Positions 1-11,535 of a stretch of DNA of 64,000 nt are shown here, in pieces. The notes below the pieces were generated by a model. That model was given only the letters and a program-made list of their open reading frames with translations, was not told the origin of the DNA and did not search any database. The stretch's first letter is position 1; the number at the start of each line of letters is the position of its first letter. The stretch is from Silene latifolia (taxonomy: Eukaryota; Streptophyta; Magnoliopsida; Caryophyllales; Caryophyllaceae): the NCBI RefSeq assembly GCF_048544455.1, contig NC_133534.1, positions 86,643,637-86,707,636 of the forward strand, given 5' to 3'. A program made the position numbers and the translations under genes.

Positions 1-2088
1 GGAGGGAGCACTTTTCCAACAATATAATTGGCATAATCGGCGAACCATGGGGTGATGTGCCTTTCAAGTTGAGTTTGAATAGCCATCAAAATATCGTCGG
101 GGAATGAGTCATTGATCGGGGTTTCTCCATTTTCATCGTGAAACCGGATTCTTGACAAGTGATCCGCTACTACATTCTCGGCTCCTTTCTTGTCTCTTAT
201 TTCCAAGTCAAATTCTTGAAGAAGCAAAATCCACCTCAACAATCTTGGTTTTGCCTCCTTCTTTATCAAGAGATGTCGGAGAGCACGGTGATCCGAAAAT
301 ACAATCACCTTGGATCCAAGTAAGTAGGAACGGAATTTATCCAAAGCATAAACAATGGCAAGAAGCTCCTTTTCGGTTGTATCATAATTCACTTGAGAGG
401 GATCAAGGGTCTTGCTTATGTAATAGATGGCATGAAGGGCTCTCCCTACCCGTTGGCCAAGAACCGCTCCAACGGCGTAGTTACTAGCATCACACATAAT
501 CTCGAAAGGTAACTCCCAATTCGGGGGTTGAATGATTGGTGCCGAGATTAATGCTTCTTTGATTCTATTAAAAGCTTCAACACACTCATGATGTAAATTG
601 GAATTGGGCATCTTTAAGTAAAAGTTGAGTGAGGGGTTTTGCTATTTTCGAAAAATCCTTTATAAAACGACGATAAAAACCCGCGTGACCGAGAAAACTT
701 CTCACCCCTCTAACATTCACGGGAGGTCGGAGTTTCTCTATCACCTCAACTTTAGCTTTATCGACCTCGATGCCCTTTTCCGAAATTAAATGACTCAAAA
801 CAATTCCTTCATTGACCATGAAGTGACACTTTTCCCAATTCAAAACAAGGCTAACATCTTCACACTTTTGCAACACAAGAGAAAGATTATGCAAGCATGA
901 GTCAAAGTCCTTTCCATAAACACTAAAATCATCCATAAAAGCTTCCATTATGGTCTCTAAGTAATCGGAGAAGACACTCATCATACATCTTTGGAAAGTG
1001 GCGGGGGCATTACATAATCCAAAAGGCATCCTCCTATATGCAAAAGTGCCATAAGGGCATGTGAAGGTGGTCTTATGTTGGTCATCCGGGTGTATAGGGA
1101 TTTGGAAGAATCCCGAATACCCGTCAAGGTAACAAAAGAATTTGTTAGAGGCTAACCTCTCAAGCATTTGGTCAATGAATGGTAAGGGGAAGTGATCTTT
1201 CCTTGTTGCGGAGTTCAATTTCCGGTAGTCAATGCACATACGCCAACCGGTGATCATCCTTGTGGGTATTAATTCATTCTTTTCATTTGTCACTACCGTA
1301 GTACCTCCTTTCTTAGGTACCACTTGGACGGGGCTAACCCACAAAGAATCCGATATGGGATATATGATTCCCGCATCAAGTAATTTCATGACTTCTCCTT
1401 TGACAACTTCTTGCATGTGGGGGTTCAATCTTCTTTGGGGTTGAATGGTAGGTCTATGGTCGTCCTCTAGATGAATCCTATGCATGCAAAAGTTGGGACT
1501 TATCCCCTCAAGGTCATCTAGACTATAACCTATAGCCTTCTCATGTTGTTTTAACACATCAAGCAACTTTCCCAATTGGTTATCATCAAGTCTATCATTT
1601 ACAATCACGGGTTTGGTCTTTGATTCATCAAGATAAGCATATTTCAAATTTGGGGGAAGGGGTTTTAAAGTAGGAGTTTGTACCTCACTTTCCTCCTTTG
1701 GAGTTTCATTGAGAATTTGCTCCATCTCCATTAAACATTCCATTCTCATGACATACTCATCTTCACTTTCATCAACCTCATCATATTCGAATTCCATGAT
1801 GGGTTCCTCTTGCTCTTGAGTTTGTAGAATATCCTCTAGGATGGATTGCTCATCCTCTACGGGTTGACATGCTTCTACTAGAATATTATGCACCAACTCG
1901 GATTGTGCATGGGTAAGTTCCTTGTTAGCTAGAGTGGCCTCAAAGAGATCCACCTCCAACTCCCAATACATGCTCTTAGCCTTACTTGCTTCTAAGGCTT
2001 CTAAAGCTCGCATGGGATCCTTGAAGTAGGGGATACTCAAATGGTCCTCTACAAAACAGTCTATGAAATCCATCTCGCAAAATATCAA
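1..2088 (-). pseudogene. Athila-like pol remnant: reverse transcriptase and RNase H
   Basis: A 500-residue frame (2088-586) opens with an acidic segment typical of the region ahead of the RT in Athila polyproteins. The RT core follows, with the catalytic motif FMDDFSVYG; the two Asp codons are at 933-928, about residues 386-387. The frame then hits a stop near 590. RNase H continues in another frame from about 607 to 1, with the motif [14 protein letters not shown] near 500-460 and [12 protein letters not shown] further on. One frameshift near 600 therefore separates the two domains. In the family this enzyme copies element RNA into DNA inside Gag particles. No gag or protease precedes it, so this copy is inactive even apart from the frameshift. 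Confidence 0.88.
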
Positions 2089-2200
2089 ACAACTCGAAAA
2101 GTGATTAGAACAAACCTTGAGGATTTTTATTTCCTCAAAGCGAAGAAAGACACAACTAATAGCAATAATAAAAAAAAAATCTTAAATCAATTAAACACCG

Positions 2201-2218
2201 TCCCCGGCAACGGCGCCA
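2201..2218 (-). other. Primer-binding site, tRNA-Asp type
   Basis: On the minus strand this reads TGGCGCCGTTGCCGGGGA, the complement of the 3' end of plant tRNA-Asp. Athila-group elements use this primer for minus-strand synthesis. The same motif recurs in element H at 53436-53453. It fixes the orientation of the element and places its 5' LTR on the right. Confidence 0.85.
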
Positions 2219-2239
2219 TTTTTTATCGAGGCCATTTCG

Positions 2240-3977
2240 TGTTCACAATTAAGTATATGTGGTCGTTGGTCAATGGTCGATACAAAACACAATTTATACT
2301 TCACAAACAACTCTACAATTAGTAAAGAGGCAAGTAAAGGTCGGATCCCAAGGGACGGGTATTGAAATGAGAATTCTATTGTAACTAGTAGTGTCTAGGG
2401 GTGTCACAAATTGGGTTGATGTAGAAGGTTACTAAACTAGAATAACAATGAAAATAAACAAGCACGATGAATTAAAGTAAGGGGTGTAAACAATTGATTA
2501 AAGGCACTAGGGTGTCATGGGTTCATAGGGGAATCATGGGATATGATTATACAAACATGTTCTCAAATTATAAGCAAGCAATTATTGTTGTGATGGATTG
2601 AGTTGGGTTATATCTTACAATCCTAGGAAAGTTTGGGTCCCGGAGCCGAATCGATTAGATTGTACAACACCTACAAGTCGACTTAATCTTTCCTACTAAA
2701 CACATGCATGGTCTAACAAGACTCGAGTTGGGTTATGTCTTACAAGTCTCATTGAAAGGATAGTAGATGATAGTAAATGCAAGGATTCATAGGCTTAGCA
2801 TTTCATCAAATATAACATGTGCATGTATTAAGATCAAAACAAGCAAGCAAATAAGATATGAAAGCATATTGATTTAAGCATGAATCATCCCCATGATGGT
2901 TTCCCCTAATCACCCATTAAACCCTAGCTAAGAGACTACTCACTCATTATCATGTTGATCATGCTAGCAAGGTTGTCAATCATACCAACAATATGAAACA
3001 TGATGAATAAATGAAAGTAATTAGCAATAATTAAAAAGGGATTAAGAGATTATACCTACTAATGATTCCAATAACAAAGCAAAGAATAATAGAAGAACTT
3101 GATGATTGATGGAAGGTTGTCAATCTCCCAATAAACCCAATAATCTTCTAATTACCCAAAATAAAGGAAGAACAAGAGAGAGATTAAAGAACTAAAACTT
3201 GGATTAAAACTTGATTAATACTTGATTACAATATTGAAGAGAGATTTGATTGATATTAACTACTCTAAATATTGATAAGAAGAACATGCTCCTCTAATTA
3301 GACTAATGGGGTATTTATAGTGAAAATTAGGGAGGATGCATTAGGGTTAACTAAGGGCTAAACTAGTAATTACACTTTTTAAGTTGAGCAAGGAGGACCC
3401 GGTATTTTCTGAGAGAAGGGCTTCTCTTTTCGTAGCTTGAAGAATGAAGTCCGTGCTGTGCAGTAATCCGGGCGGATTAGAGTCGGGACGGCCGGATTTG
3501 GGCAGTGCAATCCGAGCGGATTCAGGAGAGGGACGCTCGGATAGTTGAGGGGGAATCCGAGCGGATTCCAAGGAGGGACGCTCGGATTGTTGAGGCTGGA
3601 CGGACGGATTGTCTGCAATCCGTTCGGATTGTTGGTCAGCGTCAATTCTTCTTCTTTTCTTCCCTTTTCTTCATAAATTCCTTGGGGATTTCCTTGGGGA
3701 CGCAAGGATCCTTTCTCAACATTGTTCTTCTACTATGATATGTACAAAGGCCTTCTAGTCTTGTCTCTTCTTGATGCTTGGTCATTGCATACAATCAATT
3801 TAGCCTCGTTTTGCCATGAAAATGCAAGATTCTTACTCCTTTCCTACCAAGGGATCAAAATCTCAAAGAATATGCAAAACAAAGAACTAAAGACAAGAAA
3901 TGACCCAAATAGGCACTAAAAAGCATGGGAACAAGGCTAATTAGGGGGCTAAATATGCGCTAATTATGGTCACATCA
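2240..3977 (-). repeat. 5' LTR of the left Athila-like element
   Basis: The plus-strand sequence runs from about TG at 2240 to cacatca at 3977. The inner edge is uncertain by about 20 bp because the usual TG/CA is not adjacent to the primer-binding site. It shares LTR blocks with the other Athila-type LTRs here: a segment with gactactcactcattatcatg (about 2936-2955), the paired phrases around cggagccgaatcgattag (2641-2660), and a gctaattatggtcacatca end. Its palindrome cluster at 3465-3630 differs from that of its relatives. No partner LTR is visible. Confidence 0.75.
3459..3635. repeat. Palindrome cluster AATCCG-NN-CGGATT
   Basis: Four perfect-arm inverted repeats lie at 3465-3478, 3509-3522, 3554-3567 and 3617-3630. 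All have arms AATCCG/CGGATT, with 2-nt centres GG, AG, AG and TT. Between them are diverged half-units such as ggacgctcggat (twice). The arms are constant while the centre varies, which separates this from a simple tandem repeat. Confidence 0.85.
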
Positions 3978-4943
3978 AGTACCTTGTGGTGTGATAACTC
4001 CTTGGCTACCGTTTATTCCAAGGTGACCCTTGATGCCATGCAACCGTTATTACACTTCTATCATCATATTTTGTCAACGAAAAGAGAATGGGCACAAAAA
4101 TGTCAAATTGAGTTCAAGTACCAAATCGAAATCAAAAGTTTGCAAAATTGCATCAATGAAAAGAGAAGCAAAAATAGACTCCTATGCTTCAATAAAAGTA
4201 CCCTTACTACAAAATGGGGTTACTTTGAAAAATGTTCAAAAATGCAAAAATTGAAAAATTTACCAAGTATCAAAATGCCAAACGTAAAAAATGGCAAGAA
4301 ATATCCTTCAATGACAAATGCCACAAGAAATTGGGGGGAAAATCAAATCAAAAGCGAATTACCATTTTTAAACTCAAAGCATATTGATCCCTTTTATCTA
4401 TTGATCTCATTTTTGTTGCATGGTTGAGAGGGGACGACCCTTATTCTTTTCTAGGCAAGAGGGGGGATTCCGCAATCCTACAGTGTTTCTAACACCATAG
4501 GGAGTCTACTCTTGAAAAAAGCATTTAGCGATTGTATACAAAGGTACCCTAGTTTGACAAAACTTGGAGGTGATTTGTTGGTATCCTTTTAGACTTAGTA
4601 ACTTGGAGAAATGATATCTACAATGGAATGTGTACCCTTAGATTGCTTCCCCTTTAGATGATTTCGGCCACTTAGATGAGGAAAGTGGCTATTCTTTTGT
4701 AGATGTATCCTTTTACTTGTTCTTGTGTGCTTAAATGTTAGGATGCATCGACATTTTGGCAAGCCCCACCTTGCCTTGCAAGAAGGCATCTTACCTCTTG
4801 GATGTCTTGTTGTGAGTTGAAGGGGCGGAGTGATACCCGTTCATTTTCTCACATCGGCTATATTTGTATTATTAGTTTAAATAAAGGTCTAGTTCTAGTT
4901 ACCTCTTTACTGGGGACGAGTAAAGGTTCGGTTTGGGGATATT
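3978..4943 (+). other. 3' internal region of the plus-strand element, no convincing gene
   Basis: About 970 bp of A-rich sequence. A 153-codon open stretch (3966-4427) begins inside the neighbouring LTR and is lysine/asparagine-rich with no recognisable motif, so I treat it as chance. The tract ggttcggtttggggatatt just before 4944 is the polypurine tract that primes plus-strand synthesis. Confidence 0.6.
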
Positions 4944-6601
4944 TGATATGAGTCATAATTACACAAATTTAGTCCCCTAACTATGCCTCATTTTGCATAC
5001 TAATATAGCATTTCATAGCCATTTTATTCGTCATTTTCTTCCTATTTGCTTTCCTAGTGCATTTTATATGTCTTATAGGAAAGAAGATAATGAGGCGGAA
5101 TTCCCATCTCTCGTGCATATTCGGAAGCTTGTTGATGATCTTAGATGGACTAGTATGAAGGGGAGGCAAGAATGTTGACCAAGGATGGTAGGAATAAAGA
5201 GTATATGAAGGCATCATAGGCATAAAAGAAAGAAAAAGGATTCTGCAGCTCAACCCGCTCGGGTCAAGGACAACCAGCTCGAGTTGTACCTCAACCCACT
5301 CGGGTCAATCTCAACCCGCTCAAGTTGAAGCTCGGGATGCTCGTTTTTTGCCCAGATTGAGCGGATTGTTATGCAGTGAGATTTTCTTCGCAATGGGGAG
5401 TCGTGGGGCTACTCCTAGGACTTGCAAGGCTCTATTCGATACATAAGCATATTATTTCCTAATCTACCCTTGCTTAACCTAAGGATGTACCACTATATAT
5501 ACTCCATTTGTAATAATCAAGAGATTAAGCTTCCTTATTTTAGATTAAGCTCTCATTAGAAGTAGATTAGAATAGATTAGCACTTAATCTTTCCACAAAT
5601 TACACATTAATATTTCCTTAATTATTGTTCAAGACTTATTATTGGGTAATTGAAGATTATTGAGTTATTATTGGAGAATAAACAACTCTTCATCAATCAA
5701 TCAAGTTCTCTTCTATTATTCTTTGCTTTCCATTTGTTCATCTTAATATTGGTACAATTCCTTTACTCTTTACTTGTTTATTTTTTATTGTTTCACTCTT
5801 TCGTCATGTTTATACTTGTTAAGATGATTGACACCATTGTTAACATGTTTTCCATGATAATGAGTGAGTAGTTTCCTAACTAGGGATTAATGGGGGATTA
5901 GAGGAGTTAATCATGGGAATGATTTATGCTTAATGAGATCATATGAATTCTTGCTTATTGTTTTCCAACTTATGCACATATCATGTTTGATGAAATGCTT
6001 TATTGACAACCTAGCATGCCTCTCTTATCCTTTCAACAAGACTTGTAAAACATAAACCAACTCAAGGCTTGTTAGACCATGCATATAGTTGATTAAGAAG
6101 AATTAAGTCGAATTGTAGGTTTTGTACAGTCTTGACCGACTCGGCTCCGGGACCCAAAGCTTCAGGACTCATTTATGTTATGTACCATTAATAGGGAAAA
6201 CCAAGTCGACCTGTAGGTGTTGTACAGTCTTGACCCACTCGGCTCCGGGACCTATTCGGCTCTGGGACCTATGTTTCTCCTAGAAATTGTAAGATATACA
6301 TTAAATCGTTTCCAACAATAATAATTGCTTGCATCTATGAAACTTTTTTGTTTAATCTCACCATGATTCCCCTATGATCCCATGATTCCCTAGTATTGTT
6401 TATCATTTGATCACACCCTTGTTTTTATTTCTTTCATTAGTTTAGAATCATCAACTTAAACCAATTGTGACAAACCTAGTGCAACTACAACTAGATTGAA
6501 CAATTTGAGTACCCCCGTCCTTTGGGTTTGACCCTGACTTGCTTGCTATGCTAGTAGTTGGGTATAAATGTGTTTGAGAGCGTACAACGACACGCTCGTC
6601 A
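4944..6601 (+). repeat. 3' LTR of the plus-strand Athila-group element
   Basis: It begins TGATATGAGTC after the polypurine tract and ends near cacgctcgtca at 6601. It contains the family block ataatgagtgagtagtttcc (5858-5877), the reverse complement of blocks in the left Athila LTR and D's right LTR. It also has two gacc-actcggctccgggacc phrases (around 6140 and 6235) and a cluster of CAACCCG-type palindromes. The end at 6601 is placed by comparison with the uninterrupted sequence in D's other LTR. Confidence 0.75.
5248..5345. repeat. Palindrome cluster ACCCG-CT-CGGGT
   Basis: One perfect unit (ACCCGCTCGGGT) starts near 5253. Three or four degenerate ones follow: caaccagctcgagttg, caacccactcgggtc and caacccgctcaagttg. 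Spacing is about 20-25 bp. The plan (arms meeting at CG-NN-CG) matches the clusters in the other Ty3/gypsy-type LTRs of the window, but the arm sequence is its own. Confidence 0.75.
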
Positions 6602-7166
6602 TAATACAAGGGAGTATTTATACTAAGTACAAGTATTAGGTTAACTAAGGGCTTAAATAACGATTAAGCCACTTAAATGAAGTCTAACGCCTTGCAAGTC
6701 CTACTATAGGACGCATGACCTGCCTTTGTTAGACGCTCATCCTTCCTCGAAGGACGCCAGTCCTGCTTTGGGGGCGCTCGGGCTGAGCTTGGGGACGCCT
6801 ATTCTTCTCTTTGGGACACCCGTCTCAAAGGGCAGTTTTGCTTCTTGTTTATTTGGCTGCCTCCTAATCCGTGGTGGATCATTGAGGAGTCGTGGGGGTC
6901 CTTCATCATTGCCCATATACTTGTTTTATTGAGTTTGGCCTTTAGTATTGGTCTCCTCTTTGTTTCATGGTCGTTAGATGTGATCCATTTAGTTCAGTTT
7001 TACTCCATATAAGCAAGGTTGGAATTCCTCTCCTACCAAGGACACAAAACCTCATAGAATATGCAAAGTAGGAAGCTAAAGATAAGAAACGACCCTAATG
7101 CATGCTAGAAAGCATAGGAACGAGGCTAGTTAGGGGACTAAAAGTGCGTAAATACGAGTCACATCA
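6602..7166 (-). repeat. Left (3') LTR fragment of element D
   Basis: Begins taatacaagggagtattta and ends cgagtcacatca at 7166. It is closely similar to 58307-59225 apart from a 314-bp MITE present only in the right copy. The part of the LTR left of 6602 is cut off by the plus-strand element. Confidence 0.8.
6728..6835. repeat. Palindrome cluster GGACG-CC-CGTCC, left D LTR
   Basis: Degenerate copies: aaggacgccagtcct, ggggcgctcgggctgagc and gggacacccgtctcaaagg. The corresponding stretch of the right D LTR (58440-58570) has two perfect units. The comparison shows that the arrays mutate, and may change copy number, between sister LTRs. Confidence 0.65.
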
Positions 7167-9645
7167 AATATTCCCAAACCGAACCTTTGCGCGTCCCGAG
7201 TACAGAGGTGACTAAAACTATGACCATTATTTATAACCGATGTGAGACAATCAGCGGGTCTTAGTCCGCCCCTTCTACTCACAACAAGACATCTATGAGG
7301 TAAGATGCCTTCTTGCAAGGCAAGGTGGGCTTGCCAAAATGGCGATGCATCCAAGCATTAAGTACACAAAAACAAGTCAAAGGATGCATCTACAGAAGAA
7401 TAGCCACTTTCCTCATCTAAGTGGCAGAAATCATCTACAAGGGTACATATTCCACCATAAATATTATTTCTCCAAGTCACCAAGTCCAAGAGTATATAAA
7501 TAAGTCACCTCCAACTTGTGTTAAACTAGGTTACTTTCGTCCACAATTGCTAAATGCTTTTGTCAAGGGCGATTGGATGGGGGTGGAAGGATGATCTTTA
7601 TGATGTTAGTGGCATATGACATGGCCAATCTCGGATTATCTACAAGTGTAAAGGCCAAGGATTGTCCCAAGCTCAATAAGGTGGCATAACAAAAATGATT
7701 TTTGGGGATGTAGTGCTCAAGTCAATTAAAACAAACGTAGTGGATTTGACTAGTATTCAAAATTTGACCCCATTTCAACTTCCGCATTTCACATTTCAAA
7801 ACTTTGAGATGGGGTTTGTCCCTCATTTTCTAGTGTATTAGGCAACCAGTTGACCTCTAGACAATAGCTCTTGGGGTGATAGTCACTCTGTCTTTGGGCG
7901 GTCGAATTCACAACCATGTGGGGGCCCAAATCAATTTATCCCTCACCAAAGTACATTGAAGTGTTATGCCTCCATCAAATTTCTCGGCATTTCACAATTC
8001 AAAATATTTGAGGCTTTCTTGGCAATTAAAACGATTCCACATCACAAAACTTTTGAAATGAGCACTTCAAACTTCTTAAAGAGAAGTATTTTTGGGTTGC
8101 CAAACCACCAAGTCAATCAAAGTCCCCTAGGTAAGTTGATCAAGTCCATATCACATCATAAGGTTGGATAGGTGACCCACATGCAAACCCTTGACTAGGC
8201 CTTAGACTATGGGACAAAAGATACTAGTATGACACATCCTACGGTGTCTTGAGAGTATTCTAGCAAAAAACGTCTCAAGGAGAAAAATTATCTACAAGGG
8301 CCTTATATACACTTGTCAAGCTTCCCAAATAGACATTTTCACAAAATTTTGTACCATGAAAACTACATGCCATGATGCAACTAATATATATACAATTTTA
8401 ATGCACATACTTCTATCAACTAGTATGCCATATAAACTAGATGTAAACTCTTAACAACACATAGGTTCATACCGCATCAATAAAAAAGTAGCCACATTGT
8501 CATTAACATATAAGAAAGGTAGAAGGAGATTTGGAAAGATCATATCATGTGGTCTTCTTTATCCCTCATTCTTCGAATATGGCGTAGTCGTCCCAATGTG
8601 ATAAGAGTGACAAACAACCAAATATATACATTTCTATGCTACAAAGAAAGAATATGTTTTTGGAATTTTTAAAATTTTTCAATTTTTATCATTTTTTGAA
8701 ATAAGGGTTATATGTTACATGTTAGAATTTCCCATCCCCACACTAGTATGGACATTGCCCTCAATGGACAAAACGATAGGAAATTATGCAAATGCAAATG
8801 CATGAATCTATATGAAATGCATGAATTTTATACTAAATGCATACTACATGATAAATATTTACATATGATGCAAACTAAACTATGCTATATGATGCATGCT
8901 TTCGATTAGGTTGGAGAGCGAATTTAAATTAACTCGGGTTGCCTATGAATGAACTTCCCCAAACCAAACAAAACACTATTTCTAGTGCAAAGATTGGGAA
9001 GTTTATTCACAAGGCATGCAATGCAATGCATGAAAAGTGACTTTGTCATTTTGGATTCTTTATGGTGGGAGCAAAAATGATAGTCACCTCAATGTTGCCG
9101 AGGTGTGATTCCTTTGATGTTGCTAGGACTCAAAAACTCTTAGCCATCAAAGAGTCCAAAATGACTCTCTAAATGCTCTATACTACATGTTATACAAGTT
9201 ATGCAAGTTATGTAATCATGAGATAAAAACAAAGCAAAAGGAGGGGTAGGAGACTCACAATGGTTGGTTGAGATGCTAATGTAAGCCATCAACCCCTTAG
9301 TTGTGTGGTCCTCCTTCATGCTTGTTCAACCATCAACTATCACTCATTGTGATATCATCATCATCATTATCCTCCATGGAACCAGAGGCATCATCATCAT
9401 CTTCTTCACTTGAACTTTGCTCATTGTCATCTTTGCTTGATTCACTATCTTCCCCATCCCCATCATCAACATCCTCCTCACGCCTAGCTACCCGTACATC
9501 ACTTTCTTCATCTTGAGAAGCTTGAGGAAAGAATACCTTCTTATCCACCCAATCCGGCAAAGGACTCTTAGGGTCAAGAAGTCCTTGCCTAGCAAGATGA
9601 TAAGAGTGGTGGATATTACCAATGTTATCAAAAGGCCTCTTCTAC
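7167..9645 (-). other. 3' interior of element D
   Basis: Minus-strand 3' region. The polypurine tract (aatattcccaaaccgaacc at 7167-7185, read in reverse) adjoins the LTR. The next 350 bp match the reverse complement of 4600-4943. Apart from the reading frame at 9333-9640, I see no protein signal between 7190 and 9330, only AT-rich sequence with many stops on both strands. Confidence 0.6.
9333..9640 (-). pseudogene. C-terminal fragment of a retroelement ORF with acidic tail
   Basis: The minus-strand frame is open from the B-type LTR junction near 9640 down to the stop at 9333. Near its upstream end it reads HHSYHLARQGLLDPKSPLP, followed by a tail very rich in Asp, Glu and Ser. This resembles the C-terminal end of structural (ORF1/gag-type) proteins of Athila-group elements, but I cannot name the domain firmly. 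The upstream coding part is lost at the junction, so this is a remnant. The acidic run encodes GAT/GAG repeats, which also explains the shadow frame on the plus strand. Confidence 0.5.
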
Positions 9646-10189
9646 GAATCCTCCTCCTAACATACGATCATACAATTACTACCAATCAAGAAAGACAACA
9701 AAACCCCCAAATCCCCAAATTAGGGTTTAACTAACTTTAACAAAATACAATAAAAATAGTACGTAGATCTTACCCTCGACGGAAGGATCACAAAGATGTA
9801 AAGAAAGGTGAATTCCGACCTTCCAAGCTCCGGGATTTGCCAATAATGCGATGAATGCGAAGTACGTAGATTGATTTCTCTTTTAAAAGTAATTAGGTTT
9901 GTAAAAGTGTATTATGAAAGTGACGGAAGTGTTTAAATATTAATTCGCATTATTAACAAAACCCGATAAATCATCCCCCCGTAAACCGGCTACTCGATCG
10001 AGTAACCGACGTACTCGATCGAGTGCCGCCTACTCGATCGAGTACCAAGGCTACTCGATCGAGTACCAAGGCTACTCGATCGAGTACCCAACAGGTCAGA
10101 AACTATTTTAAATCGCAACACACCCTTACTCGACAAAGTAAGGCCAACTCAATAGAGTACCCAGAGACTCATAAAACCGTAGTATTACA
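9645..10189 (-). repeat. Truncated B-type LTR, reversed
   Basis: In reverse complement this matches the first half of the B LTR (19228-19745). It begins at 10189 with tgtaatactacggtttta, then the palindrome cluster, then ccctaattt and gggggttttg blocks near 9700-9730. The 3' half of the LTR and all interior sequence are absent. It lies between D's interior and the middle of D's 5' LTR, so a deletion must have removed D's primer-binding site and gag-pol together with most of this B-type element. Confidence 0.8.
9990..10088. repeat. Palindrome cluster TACTCG-AT-CGAGTA in the truncated B-type LTR
   Basis: Five units at about 20-bp spacing. Four keep the perfect 12-bp core ACTCGATCGAGT with flanking T/A, and one has a changed end (tactcgatcgagtgcc). 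Further diverged units follow at 10130-10160 (actcgacaaagtaagg, actcaatagagt). Confidence 0.85.
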
Positions 10190-10244
10190 ATGATTAACTC
10201 CCTTAATCCCCCATTAACCCTAGTTAAGGAACTACTCACTCATT
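10190..10244 (-). repeat. Element D right LTR, segment 1
   Basis: Starts atgattaactcccttaatcc and ends with tcatt, the copy-C target site. It matches the reverse complement of 5855-5910 in the sister-family LTR. The LTR resumes at 18963 after copia C. Confidence 0.75.
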
Positions 10245-11521
10245 TGTTGGAGTATGTGTCCTCGACAATAGTGCGATCACATGTTTAAATCTCAAATTAA
10301 GAATACGTAAGGGATGATTCATTTATATAGTTAACTGATCATTATTAATCAGTAATGATTGGCTAACTAGAGTTTGACATTACTGTCGTTTGCCGGTGGT
10401 GATCAGTGGATCCCTTAAGGTCACACTAATAGGACAATTCCCTTAATAGACAAATTGATTAATTGTATGACGATACAAGTTAATCAATTCCTTAATATTG
10501 AACAATTCATTTGTGAGAGAGAATATTTATATCTTATTGTAATTTGATTAAATAATATTTATTTTAGTAATTAAAATATTTTATTACTAAAATTGATTAT
10601 TGTTTATGAAACAATTGATATAAGAATAAATGATTTATTATAATTACAATATGTTGTAAATTATAATTATATAACCCATTTTATTTATGTGATTAAGAAT
10701 CACTAGACAATTTGTTAAATGTAATTTAATTAATGTATAAAATGATATTTATTTCATAAATATGCATTAAATTAATTAATAACTTGTTACATGCTACATG
10801 TAACATATTGTGGACAAGTGACAAATTGACAAAATAAAATGGTAGTCCATTTTATACATATGGACCGAAATGGAGGGTGGAAGGAGTGTAGATTATATTA
10901 TTTTATGTGATAAAGTGCATATCATCATTATTATTCCATACTAGCCTTACACACCTACATTTTGGAGAAGAACAAAAGAAAATGAAAAAGCCATGCATTG
11001 GCACAAGGCCTTGCACTACACGGCCACTCCTCTCTTTATGTGAGAATTTTGTTCTCATTTTGTCATTCTTATTCTTATGCATTCACCATTCTTATTCTCA
11101 TCTTCTCATCTTTCTAAAACTAGTTTTAGAATACATTAAAATTGTTCATCTAATATTATCAAAAATATTAGATTACTAGTGTAGTAATAGAGATACTATT
11201 AGAATCTGTTTAAGGTATAATAATATACTAATCTAGTTAATTAGTATATTATTTTAAGGGATTTGTTTTTGGTGCAATCAAAGGAGGATATCTACACTTG
11301 GTATTTAGGAGGATCATATATAGTATTTGAGCTCAAGAACAAATAAGGAAGGTGTCCTTATTTGTGCCCTTATTTTTGTGCCATATAACAATGTAAGAAA
11401 CATTGTTTTTCTTATTTTATCTCTTAATTAGTTATGCATGCACTAGATCTAAAGATCTCATATTAATATGTTAATTAGTTCACTATTAGAAGAGTCTAAT
11501 AATAGGTATATGAACCAAACA
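10245..11521 (+). repeat. 5' LTR of copia C
   Basis: TGTTGGAGTATG to a CA end just before the primer-binding site. Same length as its partner (1277 bp). AT-rich, with no palindrome cluster. Confidence 0.93.
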
Positions 11522-11523
11522 AT

Positions 11524-11535
11524 TGGCATCAGAGC
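11524..11535 (+). other. Primer-binding site of copia C, initiator tRNA-Met type
   Basis: TGGCATCAGAGC, one change from the canonical TGGTATCAGAGC, two bases after the LTR end. Confidence 0.85.

Larger units (their letters stand above)
1..3977 (-). mobile_element. Athila-like Ty3/gypsy LTR retrotransposon (5' portion only)
   Basis: Read on the minus strand the order is 5' LTR (3977 down to about 2240), a tRNA-Asp-type primer-binding site (2218-2201), a short leader, then reverse transcriptase and RNase H running off the left edge. Integrase, the 3' LTR and the left boundary lie outside the window. Only about 110 bp separate the primer-binding site from the polymerase frame, so gag and protease, which come first in Athila elements, have been deleted. 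The LTR ends in cacatca at 3977, where plus-strand sequence of another element resumes, so this copy is inferred to sit inside that element. The TSD cannot be tested because the other end is not visible. Confidence 0.85.
3978..6601 (+). mobile_element. Athila-group element, 3' half (plus strand)
   Basis: The visible part is a 3' internal region (3978-4943), a polypurine tract and a 3' LTR (4944-6601). The 5' part is inferred to lie left of the window, beyond the Athila-like element that interrupts it at 3977/3978. The internal end matches, in reverse complement, the start of the D interior at 7167-7500 (the blocks ggatgcatc, caaggtgggcttgcc and the Shared PPT), so the two are the same family in opposite orientation. 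After 6601 the sequence continues as taatacaagggagta, which is also present uninterrupted in D's right LTR (58309 onward). This element is therefore inferred to have inserted into D's left LTR. Confidence 0.7.

Noticed and set aside
2201..2218. A tRNA-Asp gene
   Set aside because: Only the 18-nt primer complement is present (also at 53436-53453), next to LTRs, with no cloverleaf.
3966..4427. 153-codon plus-strand frame as a gene
   Set aside because: It starts inside the neighbouring LTR, has no recognised motif, and its composition simply reflects A-rich sequence.
9301..9516. Serine-rich plus-strand frame
   Set aside because: It is the antisense shadow of the acidic Asp/Glu/Ser tail encoded on the minus strand.
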